Origin: Sepiola atlantica
Taxonomy: Eukaryota; Mollusca; Cephalopoda; Sepiida; Sepiolidae
NCBI GenBank assembly: GCA_963556195.1
Contig: OY744520.1
Coordinates: forward strand, 156,385,107 to 156,449,106
Direction of reading: 5' to 3'
Length of the DNA: 64,000 nucleotides
In this document: piece by piece, positions 25,379 through 37,918 of the stretch
How positions within the stretch are numbered: position 1 is the stretch's first letter
Layout of the letters: the number at the start of each line of letters is the position of its first letter
The notes under the pieces: generated by a model
The model's database searches: none
Seen by the model: only the letters and a program-made list of their open reading frames with translations
Told to the model about the DNA's origin: nothing
Program-made: the position numbers and the translations under genes

Positions 25379-28249
25379 ATTGTGCGCATGTGGTGGATCT
25401 GTTGTTGATTTGTTTTTTGAGCCATTACTTTCATTTCGAATTTTCTTTTACCATAAAATGATTGAATGAGACCATTCCCGAACAAAGGCAATTCGTCATT
25501 ACGGTCTGAGAATAACAATGTTTTTCTTTGTAACTTTCTTTGATTCTTTTTTCGTCTGAAGTTGATGAAATTCCCAATGTGCAGACAATAAAACAAGAAA
25601 TCATGTACTTTTCATGTGCAAAATAACAGAAAAAAAGCCAGTGATAAAATTGGCGTTTCTTTTACTTGTACAATTGCTAACAGTTTCAGACTCTAATCCA
25701 AAGACATTGATTGCCACACATGATGATGGTGGCACGCGTTCTTTGGTTTTGTTTACTTAACTTTTATTAATTTAGTCTTATTTATCTATTTATTCTTTAG
25801 GGGAGAAAGGCGACCGGATATGTTAATCAAAGTAAAAAAAATGAAAACTAAAATCCGGCTCTAGGAAGGTAAAAGCAAGTATACCGTAATGGAAAATATG
25901 AGTTTTTGGCAACTTTGAAAATTATAGAAAATATTAATAAACTAGCGACATTGCCTTAAAACCTTTAATATGTGAGATTCGTCCGACCAAAACATACCAA
26001 AACATACTGCAAAGCAATTTACGTATAAAAGCATCGATAATACTGTGTATATTAAGCCAACACGTCTTAAGCTATAGACTATGCCCTTTTCTAATTTTGG
26101 GGAATTAAATCCCCATTATATGTTAGTTGATTAGTTGCTTTGTCTTACTACATAACAAAAGCTCCTTAAATACGACGTTACCACCGGATGCTATTGAAAA
26201 TCATACCCATGACTCAGTATCATAGTTTATTCTTTATTCTTCCGACATTAAGTTTTTCTTTGGCTTTCCCTCCTTTTATCTAATAAGATTGTGCTATCTT
26301 ATGTATTGTTAGATCGTCTGCTCTTTCAGATATAACAATACTAATCCAAGACCCAGTCCATTTTTGGGATATACCTATAAGAGACCGAATCCACAAATTC
26401 ATAAAAGACATATATTCACTTCAGCCGTAATTAAATATTTCGACTGGATTTGTTTTTCGTTTGTACCAAAACTAATTGAAAATTCGGAACTTTTCTAAAT
26501 TTACTAGTTAATTGTAGCAAGTGTGAATCATGCGAAATATTTAGAAAATATTCAGAAAATATTTTAGATGAATGTCAATGAGAATACCGTAAGCGTAATT
26601 GTCGGTCAACAAGTAGCATACAAAGAAGATTTTTTTGGGGGAGTCATGTAAGTGGATTGTTTTGCTTCATGATATATCAAATTTTTTGTTGATTTAATAC
26701 CGAATCAGATATTTAACTATAGTTTCTACCCCTCTTTTTGTGCACTTTGTATCAAGCTTAATTAAATTTAATAAATCCTAAATTACCCATCCTTACGCTT
26801 AACAGCTGTGGTCTAACATTGATAACAATCGACTAATTAGTTTAGGAGTGAATCTTATACATAGAAATATATAAACATATGCAGATACTTAACTTTATAT
26901 AAATAGATATAATACACCACTAAATTATCAAAGAACACATTTTTAATTTGCAATGATCTCGCATAAGTTTACATTTCTATTCATTTCCAAACATGAAAAT
27001 TAGTTCCTCATTTATTTGGCCATTAACTCATTCGTAATTCCATACATAAAACAACAAACGCTATCTTCATTTATTGTACACACAATTGTTTCTAATTTAT
27101 TTTAACTAGGTCTCTTTTTAAGAAAGGTATTGTTATAGGCCGAGTAACGCCAACAAGTATTGAGGATAACAAAATGTTTACTAAGCAAAATATACAAGAT
27201 GCACAGATTAAATTTGTCATTGCTAGGTCGTGTCTTGTTCTCCCTAAAAAAATACGCATTCTGGACGAGTGAGTAAATATACGTAAACGGACTCGTCGGT
27301 ATTCCCCTGTGTGAGCACCGCAGGCGCTCGGGGTAAATAGGAGAGTAGAAAGTGCACCCTGGATTTACTTAGGGCAGCCTCGTAACTCTCGTTTCACTTA
27401 TTTTGTCATTTATTTCTCACATTTCCTGAGCGATGTTTCTGAAAAAGCGGGAATAAGTGCTGTTTTCTGGGTCGGAATCCATCCATTTAACACTTATCGT
27501 TGTCTAGTTGTTGACCTTGCAATACTTCTGTACGCTATATACATCAAGTGGATTCATGCCTTGTCTGGAGCGACTTCTATAAAAAAAACAATCATCCCTT
27601 CTGAAGAAGACAATAGGATCAATTGTAGAAGGAGGTACTGCCAGGAAGGGTGCAACCTAAGGTTAGGTAGGCAACAGCTATGCTCATCCAGTCCTTTCGG
27701 ATCTCGTTAGTTATCGCTTTTTTAATATGAAAAACAGACGATTTAGTTTTCCATATTAAAGAACTGTATGACAATTATTTACACTTACCATTAAACGAAA
27801 AAGCCCGTGATACAAACATCGAATTCAGTTATCAATTTTGACATATAGCAGATGTGTACAGACATTTTAAAGAGTTAACACCTTTTGAAGTAACAGTTTT
27901 CTTATTGACACTCTCATTTGTATCTAGTTCCAAGATAAAATCTGTTATTTCCGTGTTCCATTAACAATTACATTTACATATCTAAACAAAAACACCTGTC
28001 AATTTACATTTAGTTTTATCATAGATAATTTCAAAACTTCTGGAAGTTGTTTCTAATTGACCGCATTCATTTACTTTAAAACAAGTCTTAATTCCCTAAT
28101 TTCACCCTTTATCATTACACAATCTCGCTACCAATAGATATATAGCTAATTCTATAACGTTCACCTGGCGACGTTAAAAAAATCTCTGCTTAAAATCCAA
28201 TAATTATTCAGTAGGCGATTAAACATCTAATTGTTTGGTATAATCGTGT
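25377..28249. other. No gene recognised; GC-richer patch at 27230-27700
   Basis: About 2.9 kb without recognised coding or RNA features. Bases 27230-27700 have more balanced composition (for example GCACCGCAGGCGCTCGGGG near 27318) and may hold an old repeat or untranslated region, but no frame or family could be assigned. Confidence 0.35.
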
Positions 28250-28350
28250 TGACACACCGGTTCCCGTTAAATAACCGAAGTTAAACAATGTGGAGCCTGG
28301 CACGCATGAAATGGGTGACCGTTTGGGAATGCAAGGCACTGAATGTCATC
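28250..28350 (+). mobile_element. 5S rRNA-derived SINE head (SINE3-like)
   Basis: The sequence matches the 5S rRNA layout from memory: ACACCGGTTCCCGT, then ACCGAAGTTAAACAATG (box A region), then GAGCCTGG and ATGAAATGGGTGACCG (box C region), then GGGAATGCAAGGCACTG. Differences from consensus 5S, and continuation into unrelated sequence, show this is not a 5S gene but a retroposon with a 5S-type internal promoter. A second, different 5S-headed element is at 61805-62050 on the other strand. Confidence 0.75.
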
Positions 28351-28566
28351 TTCCTATGACTGAGATATTCATGTGGCTGGGGATCGCTTGTGAATTTGAT
28401 ATCCCCTGTAAACTCCATTTTTCGATCTCATACCACCGCAGGTATTTTGTTTCCCCCCTCTCCAGGAGGTTAGACACAAGGTCAGGTGTTGATTTTGATG
28501 AAAGTGTTTCTGTGGAACGAACTGGATTTAAACCCGGCACACCCAGTCGTTAACCACTTAGCCTCC
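28351..28566 (-). mobile_element. tRNA-like segment facing the 5S-like head
   Basis: On the minus strand 28546-28564 reads AGGCTAAGTGGTTAACGAC, a good A-box match, and 28524-28535 reads GGGTTTAAATCC, a decayed B box. Together they indicate a tRNA-derived SINE head on the strand opposite to the 5S-like head at 28250. The two could be one composite element or two nested SINEs. The 87- and 64-codon frames here follow the SINE and are not genes. Confidence 0.5.
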
Positions 28567-29027
28567 GTCCCGGTTCGGTTCGGCTCTTTGTTTCGCCCGA
28601 CACGCCGAGTGGTATCAAGCAACCTACTTAACTCAGCAACCATGTCTTGACCTCTCAGACAATCAGATAATCTCTATGTTTACTGCTTCTAAATTAACCA
28701 ACACGGATCTCATGGAACGTTAAGTATTACATTTCTTATCTCTCTTCACCCGTAAAATGTACACATTTACACGCAATTGTATCTCTCTCTCATTCTTTTC
28801 CCATGAACTTGGACTCCTTTTCGACATCTCCTTTTGCTAAAGTCCCTTCCAAGAATCAAAATGAATGGGGATTTTAATCCATACTTCGATGTTACTTCTA
28901 CGTATCATTTATTACTCAGATACATATACTTAACTACTACTCAACAGATAGTGTCAAAATCGTTCGTACCCCTAACTCAAATGCTTAATCTTTCCAAAGA
29001 AATAGAACTCCTGCTGAATATAAAATG
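28567..29027. other. No gene recognised
   Basis: Contains a GC-richer start (GTCCCGGTTCGGTTCGG) that may belong to the adjoining SINE. Otherwise nothing was identified. Confidence 0.4.
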
Positions 29028-29096
29028 AGCCCTCCTCTCCTTCGCTCCAGCAAAAAGGAGCGTGCTCCTGGAGCACGCTCCTTTTTGGAGGGTTCC
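29028..29096. repeat. Very stable hairpin
   Basis: AAAAAGGAGCGTGCTCC (29052-29068) and GGAGCACGCTCCTTTTT (29070-29086) are perfect inverse copies separated by a single T. Outside them GAGCCCTCC and GGAGGGTTC continue the pairing with interruptions. The structure is far more GC-rich than its surroundings. It is symmetric, so it could act on either strand as RNA hairpin or DNA cruciform. Confidence 0.85.
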
Positions 29097-29457
29097 GTAA
29101 AGCCCTGTCAACAATTTACAAACAATATATAAGAACATGTCAATGCTCTTTGAAACACGCATATTTCTCTCATTTCAACTGGCATAAATATTTTGTTAAA
29201 CATGCTTCCACTTTCCCCCTCTAAAATTTATATTTCCGTCGTATCTATTTCGTTTTTAATGTATCGCCCCTAAACCTAATGATCATACACCGTTCACATT
29301 CTCTCAAAGTGGCAAGGTGGTCGAATAAATAACAATCTTATACTTCTGAAATGTTACTCATTAAGACTCTTACACACACACGCACACATGCTGTCAGGCA
29401 TGAACTTCTGACCCTCCGTACTACCACTGTAAAATCATAATACTTTTTACTATGTCT
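29097..29457. other. No gene recognised
   Basis: AT-rich DNA, with a short CA-rich stretch near 29373-29390. Confidence 0.4.
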
Positions 29458-29760
29458 TTTTTTTAAAAATTCAAATTTTTAATTCTTTTATATTTTCTTA
29501 TATTTTATACTTTAATATTTCTTATATTTATATTTTTATTTATATTTTTATTTTTATTTTTATTTTAATTTTATTTTTACTTTCATTTTTATTTTTTTAT
29601 TTTTTTTATTTGTTATTTTATTTTTATTTTTTACTTCTTATCCTTTGATTTTATTTTTCCTTCATATATTCTATTATTTTTATGTTATATTTTATTTTAT
29701 TTTTACTCTTTATTTTTGTTCTTATTTTCATTTTTTTTTATTTTTTCTTACTAATCTTTA
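29458..29760. repeat. T-rich low-complexity tract (ATTTT)n-like
   Basis: Interrupted TATTTT/TTTTAT units. The 80-codon Phe/Tyr-rich frame (29645-29887) is an artefact. Confidence 0.9.
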
Positions 29761-30099
29761 TAATGTTTATAAGGTTTTATTATTATCATTATCAGTTTTA
29801 TCATTATATTCTTATTTTAAATCTGTAACTTATTCTTTTTCCAATATTGGTCTATGTACGCTCTCCTGCCAATGGATGTTCCTCTAAGACGAGCTTGTTA
29901 TTCTTTCCTTGAATTTATGTAAGATGTACTGCTAAAGGCGCTGATGAAGTGGTGTTTTGAAGTAGCTTTTGTTGGTTTTATAAAAAATTAAAGAATGAAA
30001 TGAAGTATTTCCAGAATGTTTTGGAAACGACCGTACGCCATAATAGACTTGTTGTTCTAATTCTTTGAGCAATTGGAATCTTATAATTCGCTTAATCTG

Positions 30100-30102
<3 letters not shown>
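29761..30102. other. No gene recognised
   Basis: AT-rich DNA with nothing identified. Confidence 0.4.
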
Positions 30103-30186
<84 letters not shown>

Positions 30187-30489
30187 ATGCGTATGTATAT
30201 AATGCATATATATATATATATATTAACATCTAAACACCCTTACATCCGTACCCACAATCATTGAAAGCTAAATACAAACCGAATTTATTCATATTTATAC
30301 GTAAATAGATAGACAATCAAATCAAATAAGTACGTTAGCCTAGAAGTAAGGCACTAATAAAATTAAACCTGCAACTTTATACATACTATATATTATATAT
30401 ACTGGCCCATATCTACATCATATTTCTACCGACAAATTCATCTCTATCCAACTTCCCCTATCCTTATGCATACATACATACATACACAC

Positions 30490-30541
<52 letters not shown>
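30103..30541. repeat. (TA)n microsatellites flanking a short unique stretch
   Basis: A pure TA array of about 40 units at 30103-30182, a short one near 30205-30221, and another at 30496-30541. Frames crossing them are Ile/Tyr artefacts. Confidence 0.93.
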
Positions 30542-30544
<3 letters not shown>

Positions 30545-31260
30545 TAAATGACAATATGTGTATTAGCATATACTATCAGTTCCTTTTAATTTGTAATCTC
30601 TTTAAAAGATTCAGCTCAATGATTGTCAATTATTGATAACAGAGCAAATATAAGTCAGTTCATAGTATATTCCAATAACCATGGCTTTATTATTTTTTTT
30701 CACATTTCAAATAAACATATTTCTGTACCATATATTCTTACGGTCCGTTTCATTTGTCTTGTGCCAAACAACATTTTTCTGTCAATAGTGTCTATGCAAC
30801 ACTACAAAATCTTCAGAACAATTCACAAAGCGTAAAACCTTATTGGATTAAAGTGTCTTGAAAAAACCTACACTATACAGTAGTTCATTTTTGGGTGAAA
30901 ACAAACAAAAAACAAATAAAAAGAGAGAACAAACTCACACGTGGGGAACCCACTAATACGCAATTTGTAAGTTTTCGTTCAAAACTAGTGCATCCTAAAA
31001 ATTGTTCGAACAATTATGAATTTATATTCAGTAATATTTCTTAAAATAGTTAATAAGTTCTATAATTTATTTATAAAAATGAAATTCACTTTAGAATATT
31101 TTTTTCTTACTAAAGTTACATTAATGTCTATTTAGGTTTTTTGATACGAAACTCATTTAAGTTCAACAGTTTAGAGCTAGTTTCATTATGTCAGCCTTCC
31201 ATTTAAGCAACTATTAAATATTGCTATACGTCGGTGTTTTTGTGGAAGATATATAGAATT

Positions 31261-33045
31261 TATTAATAAATCGTTTCCATCAATACTAAGATATGCTTAA
31301 GTTCCCAGAATTCTTCACTTAAGTAGTAAGTTTCTAATCAAATGCGAAACTAAAGGGGGGAATTTGTCACTCACAACGAAGATATCTTACAGTTACCTAG
31401 AGATGATTCCAAAATACCGAAGGGAGCTATTAAATATTGATTTATTTATTTTATTTCTTAAAGTATTATGAGGATTCAAAAGTAGTTTTTTACGGACATT
31501 TGTACTTAAAGTTAATCATGATTACGTTTTAAATCTAATTCGCATCATCATGTCAACACCGACAAACCCGAATGTCAATACTAGGTCCCACGTTAATTTC
31601 ATGCTTATATTTAATATTAGGGCGTGTGAATTCTATTAGTTATTTATTAATATGTCTATTAATATACATATACGAAGATGTTAAGTATTTATTAATAAAT
31701 CGTTTCCATCAATACTGAGATAAGCTTAATTACCCAAAAATTCTTCACTCGAGTAGTAAGTTTCTATCAAATGCGAAACTAAGTGTGGGGGGTCGGAATT
31801 TGTCACTCACAACGTAGATATCTTACAGTTATCTAGACATGATTCCAAAATACCGAAAGGGAGCTATTAAATATTTATTTATTTATTTTATTTCTTAAAG
31901 TATTATGAGTATTCAAAAGTAGTTTTTAGCGGACATTTGTACTTAAAGTTAATCATGATTACGTTTTAAATCTAATTCGCATGATCATGTCAACACCGAC
32001 AAACCCGAATGTCAATACTAGGTCCCACGTTAATTTTATGCTTATATTTAATATTAGGGCGTGTGAATTCTATTAGTTATTTATTAATATGTCTATTAAT
32101 ATACATATACGAAGATGTTTACTATCTATCAATAAATCGTTTCTATCAATACTAGGAAAAGCTTAATTACCCAAAAATTCTTCACTCAAGTAATAAGTTT
32201 CTATTAAATGTGTAACTAAGGGGGGGGCGATTGGTCACTCAAAATGAATGTATCTCATAGTTACCTAGACATGATTCCAAATACCGAAAGGAGCCATTAA
32301 ATATTTATTCATTTATTTTATTTTATTTTTCATAAAATGATGTAAGAATACCTCATTTTAAAGTATTATGAGAATTAAAAACTAGTGTTTAAGTCTTTTT
32401 ATAGTTAAAGTTAATTGTGATTACGTTTGAAATCTAATTCGCATTATTATGTAAATACCGAGGAGCACACATGTCAATTTTCAGGTCCCACTTTAATTTC
32501 ATGCTCATATTTAATATTAGGTTGTGTGCATTCTTTAATTTATTTATTAATATGTCTATTAATATACATATACGAAGATGTTTAGTATTTATTAATACAT
32601 CGTTTCCATCAATACTAAGATAAGCTTAATCACCCAGAATTCTTCACTCAAGTAGTAACCGTCTATTAAATGCGAAAAAAAAACTACGGGGGGGGGGGAT
32701 TGTCACTTACAACGAAGATATTTTATATAGTTACCTAGACATGGTTCCAAATATCGAAGGGAGCTCTTAAATATTCATTTATTTATTTTATTTTTATTTT
32801 TATGAAATGATTTTTTAAATACCTCATTTTTAATTATTATGAGGATTCAAAAGTAGTTTAAGGACATGTATACTTAAAGTTTATCGTGATTACGTTTTAA
32901 ATCTAATTCGCATTATTATCTGGATACCGACAGCAACAATGTCAATATCAGTCCCCACTTTAATTCTATGCTTATATTTAATATTAGGTTGTGTGCATTC
33001 TTTTATTTATTTATTAATATGCTCATTTTTATACATATACTAAGA
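31261..33045. repeat. Left-arm tandem array, four ~429-463-bp units
   Basis: TATTAATAAATCGTTTCCATC marks unit starts at 31261, 31690, 32127 (mutated) and 32590, giving lengths of 429, 437 and 463, with a last unit of about 455. Other shared landmarks are TTCTTCACTNAAGTAGTAA, a G-run of 4-9, GACATGATTCCAAA, AAAGTATTATGAG and GAATGTCAATA. Units 1 and 2 are nearly identical, while units 3 and 4 are more diverged. Confidence 0.88.
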
Positions 33046-33742
33046 GATCCGAACGCAAAACGCGACAAGCGGCATTTTAAAAATTCTGAAACTGTCCCGA
33101 AAAAAATGGTTGTATTTCAACACACGACGACACCCTAAAATCATGTGTTTAATAATATGATACCAAATAGTTTCTCACGATTTCCATTAAAATAAGCTTT
33201 CAAGCGAAGTCCAGATTTAATATATTCGTATGTTTTATTGTTTAAAGTCTCAATTTAAACGAATTGGAACTATCGCTCTCAGCGTCCGAACCCCCAAACA
33301 CATATACATGCATACACACACACGCATATATATGCATATCCAAATACACACATATATATATGCACACACAATACATATACACATATATATACATTTTATT
33401 TATTTATTTATTTTTCCTATAGAACATTTATTTGGCATTATATTTGAAATGATTATTGTGTTATTAGTTTTTACTCCTTCCAAAAAATATCTTATTTACT
33501 AGTTACCATTTCTCTCACTAATAAATACAGTTGAAAACCAAAATGAAAAAGTTTCTACTGATGCTCTCATAATCTGGCCTTATTACCATTTTATTATAGG
33601 CTAGATATAAGCTTAATTGCTTCGCTCATTTTAGTTATGAGTGATGGGTTCTATATCTAAATGTTTTGTATTGAGATATTAGTACTCTGTCATCTACTAT
33701 TAGGTTTATGGTTTCTATTGTCAAGATAGTCTTATAATATTC

Positions 33743-34014
33743 CTTAAGTAAAAAACATACAATACAGCCTAAAATGGTCTATACTAGGTAGAGCACGGAA
33801 ATATAGACCTAACAAATCTAAGCCATGTAACCTCTGTGTTCTGGAATCCTACAATATAGTTATGTCTAAAGAAAATTCACTAAATAAAAGATAGGAAGTG
33901 ATTCAGAACTGTCTACATAGAACCGCATATATCCTATCCCGTTACAGACCCATATAAAATACCTGTGCTAGGAACCCTTTCATCAACATGAATATGAAAG
34001 TATCTAATGTATAG
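33743..34014. other. Spacer of the giant inverted repeat
   Basis: 272 bases that are not repeated in inverse. They hold no open frame of note and no recognisable motif. Confidence 0.7.
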
Positions 34015-34451
34015 TAATATTATAAGACTATATTGACAATAGAAACCATAAACCTAATAGTAGATGACAGAGTACTAATACCTCAATACAAAACATTTAG
34101 ATATAGAACCCATCACTCATAACTAAAATGAGCGAAGCAATTAAGCTTATATCTAGCTTATAATAAAATGGTAAGAGGGCCAGATTATGAGAGTATCAGT
34201 AGAAACCTTTTTCATTTTGGTTTTCATCTGTATTAATTAGTGAGGAAATGGTAACTAGTAAATAGGATATTTTTTGGAAGGAGTAAAAACTAATAACACA
34301 ATAATCATTTAAAATATAATGCCAAATAAATGTTAACGAAAAAAAATGATGAAAAATGAGAAATAAAAAATAAAAAAACAAATAAATATATAAAATGTAT
34401 ATATATATATGTATATGTATTGTGTGTGCATATATATGTGTGTGTATTTGG

Positions 34452-34456
<5 letters not shown>

Positions 34457-34511
<55 letters not shown>

Positions 34512-34535
34512 ATGCATGTATGTGTGTGTGTGTGT
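34457..34535. repeat. (TA)n plus (GT)n in the right arm
   Basis: TA array at 34457-34506, then GTATGCATGTATGTGTGTG and a G run. The left arm has only short CA/TA runs at the matching place (33310-33390), so the array expanded in the right arm alone. The 155-, 80-, 70-, 64- and 62-codon frames here are artefacts of this tract. Confidence 0.9.
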
Positions 34536-34794
34536 GGAGGGCGGGGGGTTCGGACGCTGAGCACGATAGTTCCAATTCGTTTAAATTGAGACCTTAAACA
34601 ATAAAAATATACTAATATATAAAATCTGGGGTTTGATTGAAAGCTTATTTTAATGGAAATCATAAGAAACTATTTGGTATCATATTATTAAACACATGAT
34701 TTCAGGGTGTCGTCGTGTGTTGAAATACAACCATTTTTGCTGGGACAGTTTCAGAATTTTTTAAATGCCGCTTGTCGCGTTTTTCGTTCGGATC

Positions 34795-36114
34795 TTTTAG
34801 TATATGTATAAAAATGAGCATATTAATAAATAAATAAAAGAATGCACACAACCTAATATTAAATATAAGCATAGAATTAAAGTGGGGACTGATATTGACA
34901 TTGTTGCTGTCGGTATTCACATAATAATGCGAATTATATTTAAAACGTAATCACGATTAACTTTTAGTATAAATGTCCTTGAACTAGTTTTGAATCCTCA
35001 TAATACTAAAAATGAGGTATTTAAAAAATCATTTAATAAAAAATAAAATAAATAAATGAATATTTAATAGCTCCCTTCTATACTTGGAACCATGTCTAGG
35101 TAACTATATAAAATATCTTCGTTGTAAGTGACAATTCTCCTCCCCCCCTAATTTTTTTCGCATTTAATAGACGGTTACTACTTGAGTGAAGACTTCTGGG
35201 TGATTGAGCTTATCTTAGTGTTGATGGTAACGATTTATTAATTAATACTAAACACCTTCGTATAGACATATTAATAAATAAATTAAAGAATGCACGCAAC
35301 CTAATATTAAATATAAGCATTAAATTAAAGCGGGACCTGAAAATTGACATTGGTGCTTGTCGGTATTAACATAATAATGCGAATTAGATTTCAAACGTAA
35401 TCACGATGAACTTTACCTATAAAAAGTCCTTAAAACTATTTTTTAAATTCTCATAATACTTTAAAATGAGGTATTCTAACATCATTTTATAAAAAATAAA
35501 ATAAAATAAATATCTAATGGCTCCCTTCGGTATTTGGAATCATGTCTAGGTAACTATTAGATATCTTCGTTGTGAGTGAAAAATTCTCCCTCCTTAGTTT
35601 CGCATGTAATAGAAACTTACTACTTGAGTGAAGATTTTTTGGGTAATTAAGCTCTTCTTAGTATTGATGGAAACGATTTATTAATAGATACTAATCATCT
35701 TCGTATATGTATATTAATAGACATATTAATATATAAATAATAGAATGCACACGACCTAATATTAAATATAAGCATGAAATTAACGTGGAACCTCGTGTTG
35801 ACATTTGGGTTTGTCGGTGTTGACATGATGATGCGAATTAGATTCAAAACGTAATCATGATTAACTTTAAGTACAAATGTCCGTAAAAACTACTTTTGAA
35901 TCCTCATAATACTTTAATAAATAAAATAAACAAATAAATATTTAATAGCTCCCTTCGGTATTTTGGAATCATGTCTAGGTAACTGTAAGATATCTTCGTT
36001 GTGAGTGACAAATTCCCTCCCTTAGTTTCGCATTTAATTAGAAACTCACTACTTAAGTGGAGAATTCTGAGAAATTAAGCTTATCTTAGTATTGATGAAA
36101 ACGATTTATTAATA
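34795..36114. repeat. Right-arm tandem array, three units
   Basis: The inverse unit boundary TTTATTAAT occurs at 35234, 35677 and 36105. The outer unit matches left units 1/2, the middle one left unit 3, and the inner one left unit 4. The left arm therefore has one extra copy of the outer unit. Confidence 0.85.
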
Positions 36115-36602
36115 AATTCTATATATCTTCCACAAAAACACTGTAGTATTACCATTTTAATAGTTGCTTAAATGGACAGCTGACATAATGAAACTAGCTC
36201 TAAACTGTTGAACTTAAATGAGTTTCGTATCCAAATAACCTTAAGTGAATTAAATTTTTATAAATAAATTATAGAACTTATTAACTATTTTAAGAAATAT
36301 AACTGAATTAAAATGTATAATTGTTCGCACAATTTTAAGGATGCACTAGTTTTGAACGAAAAATTCAAAATGGCGTAATAGTGGGTTCCCCCACGTGTGA
36401 TTTTTTGCTCTCGTTTCATTTGTTTTTTGTTTGTTTTCACCCAAAAATGAACTACTGTATAGTGTAGGTTTTTTCAAGACACTTTAATCCAAGAAGTTTT
36501 CACTCTTTGTGAATTGTTCTGATGATTTTGTAGTGTTGTATAGACGATATTGACATAAAAATGTTGTTTGGCACAAGACAAATGAAACAAACCGTAAAAA
36601 TA

Positions 36603-37851
36603 TGTCTCACAGAAATGCAACGTTTTTTTATATATTTTACCACACATACTATACACGCACACAAACTGTTATCCTTTTGCGCGTAAGGGTATACATCTAT
36701 TCAATTTCCTCACGTATACTTGCCGTTCTTACCAAATACACACCGTTCTTACGAAATACAGAGACAAAGAATTACAGAATACGTCTACCGATATTCATCC
36801 TGTAAATGTAATTATATACATGTAATTATACTTTTATATATTCCGTACGCTGTGATCTTATTGGTATATCATACAGCCTATAGGCACAAAATGGTAACAT
36901 TCCATGTCTCAGTATCACCCATTTTATCTAATAATCCTAATTCAATTTATTTACACTTGGACCGGCGCTAGCATTAATTCAAAGAACAAACACAAAGCAA
37001 ATATTACCAAGACAAACAAACAAAATAAAATAAAATCCAAAATATGAGCGTACTATATAATGGCTAAGTCTAGGTTAAATAAACACAACCTAGCATTAAA
37101 TAAAATTTAAATGCAGGTTGGATATACACATGAAGGTTACGTATAACATAGGTAAAAAATGTAAAGAAAATAAAGAAAAATATGGATATAATCTATACCT
37201 ATACTAAGATAAGATATATTAACATAGAATAACATGAAAGTAAATAAAATAAAAATTAAAATAAAAGTAAAAAATAAACAAAAAATTAAATAAAAATACA
37301 AATAAAACAAAATTAAAGGAAGTACAACTAAAGGAAGTACAATAGTGGGTTGGGAGCGGCGTAATTTCAGCTATTAGTGGGCATCAATGTTTGCAATTCA
37401 AAATCTGCTCAGTGTATGCTCTTTGAAATATTCGCAATTCAGAACCTTTTCTTGTGTTACATCAAGTACATTTTCCCTGTCTTTATAATTTCCAGTTTCT
37501 CACAAAGGCACAACAACAGGGTAAGTTAAGTGATCCACATATCCTTGTTGTTCTGATAATATTCCATCTAATCAGTGTTTTCCTTAGCCTCGATTAATTT
37601 CCAGAAATATCGGGACAACTTAAGAAATATACAGATATTGACAAGATATAGTATAGTGTACGAATAGGGTGTATATAAAGTTCCAGGTCTTATTTTTTTA
37701 GTAACGTAAATTTAGGCTAACTTAATAGTTTCACTCCCTGTCGGTAAAAACGTATTGTAGTATATATGTATAAATGTCAATAAATGCGGTTTGTATTCGT
37801 ATTTAGGTCTTAATGATTGTGGTTATGGATATATGTGTGTTTAGATGTAAG

Positions 37852-37856
<5 letters not shown>
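36603..37856. other. No gene recognised; A-rich tract at 37240-37330
   Basis: Frames at 36602-36805 and 36720-36971 have no known motifs. Bases 37240-37330 are AAAATAAA-type low complexity. Confidence 0.4.

Positions 37857-37916
<60 letters not shown>
37857..37916. repeat. Compound (TA)n(GT)n microsatellite
   Basis: TA units followed by about 13 GT units. Confidence 0.93.

Positions 37917-37918
<2 letters not shown>

Larger units (their letters stand above)
30735..36602. mobile_element. Giant inverted repeat, candidate foldback-type element
   Basis: The left arm (30735-33742) and right arm (34015-36602) are inverse copies over their whole length around a 272-base spacer. Anchors from outside in: TACGGTCCGTTTCATTTGTC against its inverse near 36580-36602; AGTGTCTTGAAAAAACCTACACTATACAG (30851) against 36450-36485; GAATTGGAACTATCG (33259) against 34567-34581; TCTATTGTCAAGATAGTC (33717) against 34023-34040. 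Each arm is built largely of ~430-460-bp tandem units. Long inverted arms made of tandem repeats around a short middle are the hallmark of foldback elements. No transposase frame, target duplication or named family was found, so a palindromic segmental duplication is the alternative. Confidence 0.75.

Noticed and set aside
28250..28350. Functional 5S rRNA gene
   Set aside because: Several departures from the conserved sequence and continuation into unrelated sequence mark it as a SINE head.
31261..36114. CRISPR-like array
   Set aside because: Units are over 400 bases, contiguous and mirrored in an inverted repeat; there are no short repeats with unique spacers, and the DNA is animal.
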